DNA of 64,000 nt from Clavibacter michiganensis (GTDB lineage: Bacteria; Actinomycetota; Actinomycetes; Actinomycetales; Microbacteriaceae): NCBI GenBank assembly GCA_002150995.1, contig MDHJ01000001.1, forward strand, positions 3,100,001-3,164,000, written 5' to 3'. This document shows, piece after piece, positions 63,184 to 64,000 of the stretch. Within the stretch, counting starts at the first letter, position 1. The number at the start of each line of letters is the position of its first letter. Below the pieces are notes generated by a model that saw only the letters and a program-made list of their open reading frames with translations, was not told the origin of the DNA and did not search any database. Made by a program: the position numbers and the translations under genes.

Positions 63184-64000
63184 GTGGACGCCGACCCGAC
63201 CGCCCTCCGCCGCTTCGCCGCCGTGGCCGACGAGCTGCACTTCGCCCGCGCCGCGAAGGCCCTGAACGTGTCGCGGATGGCGGTGAGCCGGTCGGTCCTC
63301 GAGCTCGAGGCGCTGTGGGGCGTCGAGCTGTTCGTGCGCGACGACGGGCCCACGCGCCTCAGTCCCGCGGGCGAGGAGCGGCTGATCGCCGCCCGCGCCG
63401 CGATCGCCGCCGACGACCGGCGCGCGGCCGAGGAGGCCTCCGCGCCGCCGCGAGGGCTCGTGGTCGCCATCGTGCCGGGCGTCACCGTCGCGAAGTGGAC
63501 CCGCGCCTGGGACGAGCGCGTCGCGGACGTGCCGCTGCGGGTCGTGCCGCTCGCGGAGCCGGACGCGGCACCGGCGCTCGTGGACGGATCCGTCGACGTC
63601 GCCTTCCTCCGCCTCCCGGTCGACGGGCGCGGCCTCACGATCGTCCCGCTCTACGGCGAGGTGCAGGTGGCGCTCCTGCCGAAGGACCACGCGCACGCGC
63701 GGGCCGACGCCGTCGCGCTCACGGACCTCGCCGAGGACCTGCTGCTGCAGCCCGCCGAGACCGTGCCCGGGTGGCCGGGGCGCACGGCGGGCGCGGATCC
63801 CGTCCCGCTGCCCGCGGACACCGCCGCGGCCGTCGAGCTGGTCGCCGCGGGCGTCGGCTTCGCGGTGGTGCCCCATGCGCTCGGCCGGCTGCACGCGCGC
63901 AAGGACGTCGTCGCGGTCCCGGTCCACGACCTGCCGGAGACGCGGATCGCCGTCGCCTGGCGGGAGGGCGACGCCTCCCCGGACATCGAGGAGCTCGTGG
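63184..64000 (+). CDS. LysR-family regulator, truncated by the window edge
   Basis: DNA-binding helix-turn-helix at the N terminus: LRRFAAVADELHFARAAKALNVSRMAVSRSVLELEALWGVELF, followed by a substrate-binding fold (LVVAIVPGVTVAKW, VDVAFLRLPVD, VAAGVGFAVVPHAL). GTG at 63184 has GAGGGGA upstream. About 272 residues are present; the end lies outside. Divergent DUF5997 is the probable target. Confidence 0.86.
   Translation, partial: MDADPTALRRFAAVADELHFARAAKALNVSRMAVSRSVLELEALWGVELFVRDDGPTRLSPAGEERLIAARAAIAADDRRAAEEASAPPRGLVVAIVPGVTVAKWTRAWDERVADVPLRVVPLAEPDAAPALVDGSVDVAFLRLPVDGRGLTIVPLYGEVQVALLPKDHAHARADAVALTDLAEDLLLQPAETVPGWPGRTAGADPVPLPADTAAAVELVAAGVGFAVVPHALGRLHARKDVVAVPVHDLPETRIAVAWREGDASPDIEELV

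Overview
The window is about 73% G+C and densely packed with actinobacterial genes. It looks like chromosome of a plant-associated Microbacteriaceae, most likely Clavibacter or a close relative. The pointers are a PL3 pectate lyase with a secretion signal, NucS/EndoMS mismatch repair, a menaquinone-only quinone pathway, an orphan diaminobutyrate aminotransferase (Clavibacter peptidoglycan contains diaminobutyrate), and many GTG or apparently leaderless starts. No rRNA, tRNA, CRISPR array, insertion sequence or prophage was seen.

Layout. 0-1 kb: prepilin peptidase remnant and the start of another minus-strand gene. 1-10 kb: menaquinone region with FprA-type reductase, polyprenyl diphosphate synthase, MenG, MenF, MenD and MenA, interspersed with small membrane and DUF proteins. 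10-14 kb: histidine phosphatase, a beta-lactamase-fold protein that has lost its catalytic residues, an M13 metallopeptidase, and an XRE regulator plus membrane protein with twin palindromic operators. 14-22.7 kb: NCS2 permease, HAD phosphatase, MarR, homocysteine methyltransferase, a divergent HxlR/quinone-reductase pair, MFS, aldo-keto reductase and two DUF202 genes. 22.8-26 kb: CUT1 sugar ABC transporter without an ATPase. 26-30 kb: SDR, pectate lyase and a divergent Tat-exported PhoX phosphatase preceded by a three-unit PHO box. 30-33.5 kb: small proteins, ZIP transporter, MarR. 33.5-37.7 kb: a four-gene surface-protein operon built round a SipW-type signal peptidase. 38-41 kb: ParA/MinD-like ATPase and MATE transporter. 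41-50.9 kb: AKR, methyltransferase, ASCH, two GNATs, TMEM175 channel, EamA, ribbon-helix-helix protein, NucS, HAD, OhrR-like regulator and M56 peptidase. 51-55.4 kb: manganese riboswitch before a ferritin-like/VIT1 transporter, HEAT protein, alpha/beta hydrolase, EctB. 55.5-64 kb: Fic protein, CitA/CitB-type two-component system divergent from a CitMHS citrate transporter, DUF2079 protein, and a DUF5997/LysR divergent pair cut by the right edge.

Three window-wide patterns matter. First, at least eleven genes carry single-base frameshifts, almost all one base missing from a short G or C run, including menD, nucS and the ferredoxin reductase. This points to residual sequencing error rather than real gene loss. 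Second, many first genes have a TAnnnT hexamer exactly 6 nt before the start codon, the signature of leaderless transcripts. Third, GGATCC is about five times more frequent than base composition predicts, in all codon phases and between genes.

Coordinates of frameshifted genes are given for the whole repaired gene. Function calls rest on family motifs read by eye; no database search was possible.
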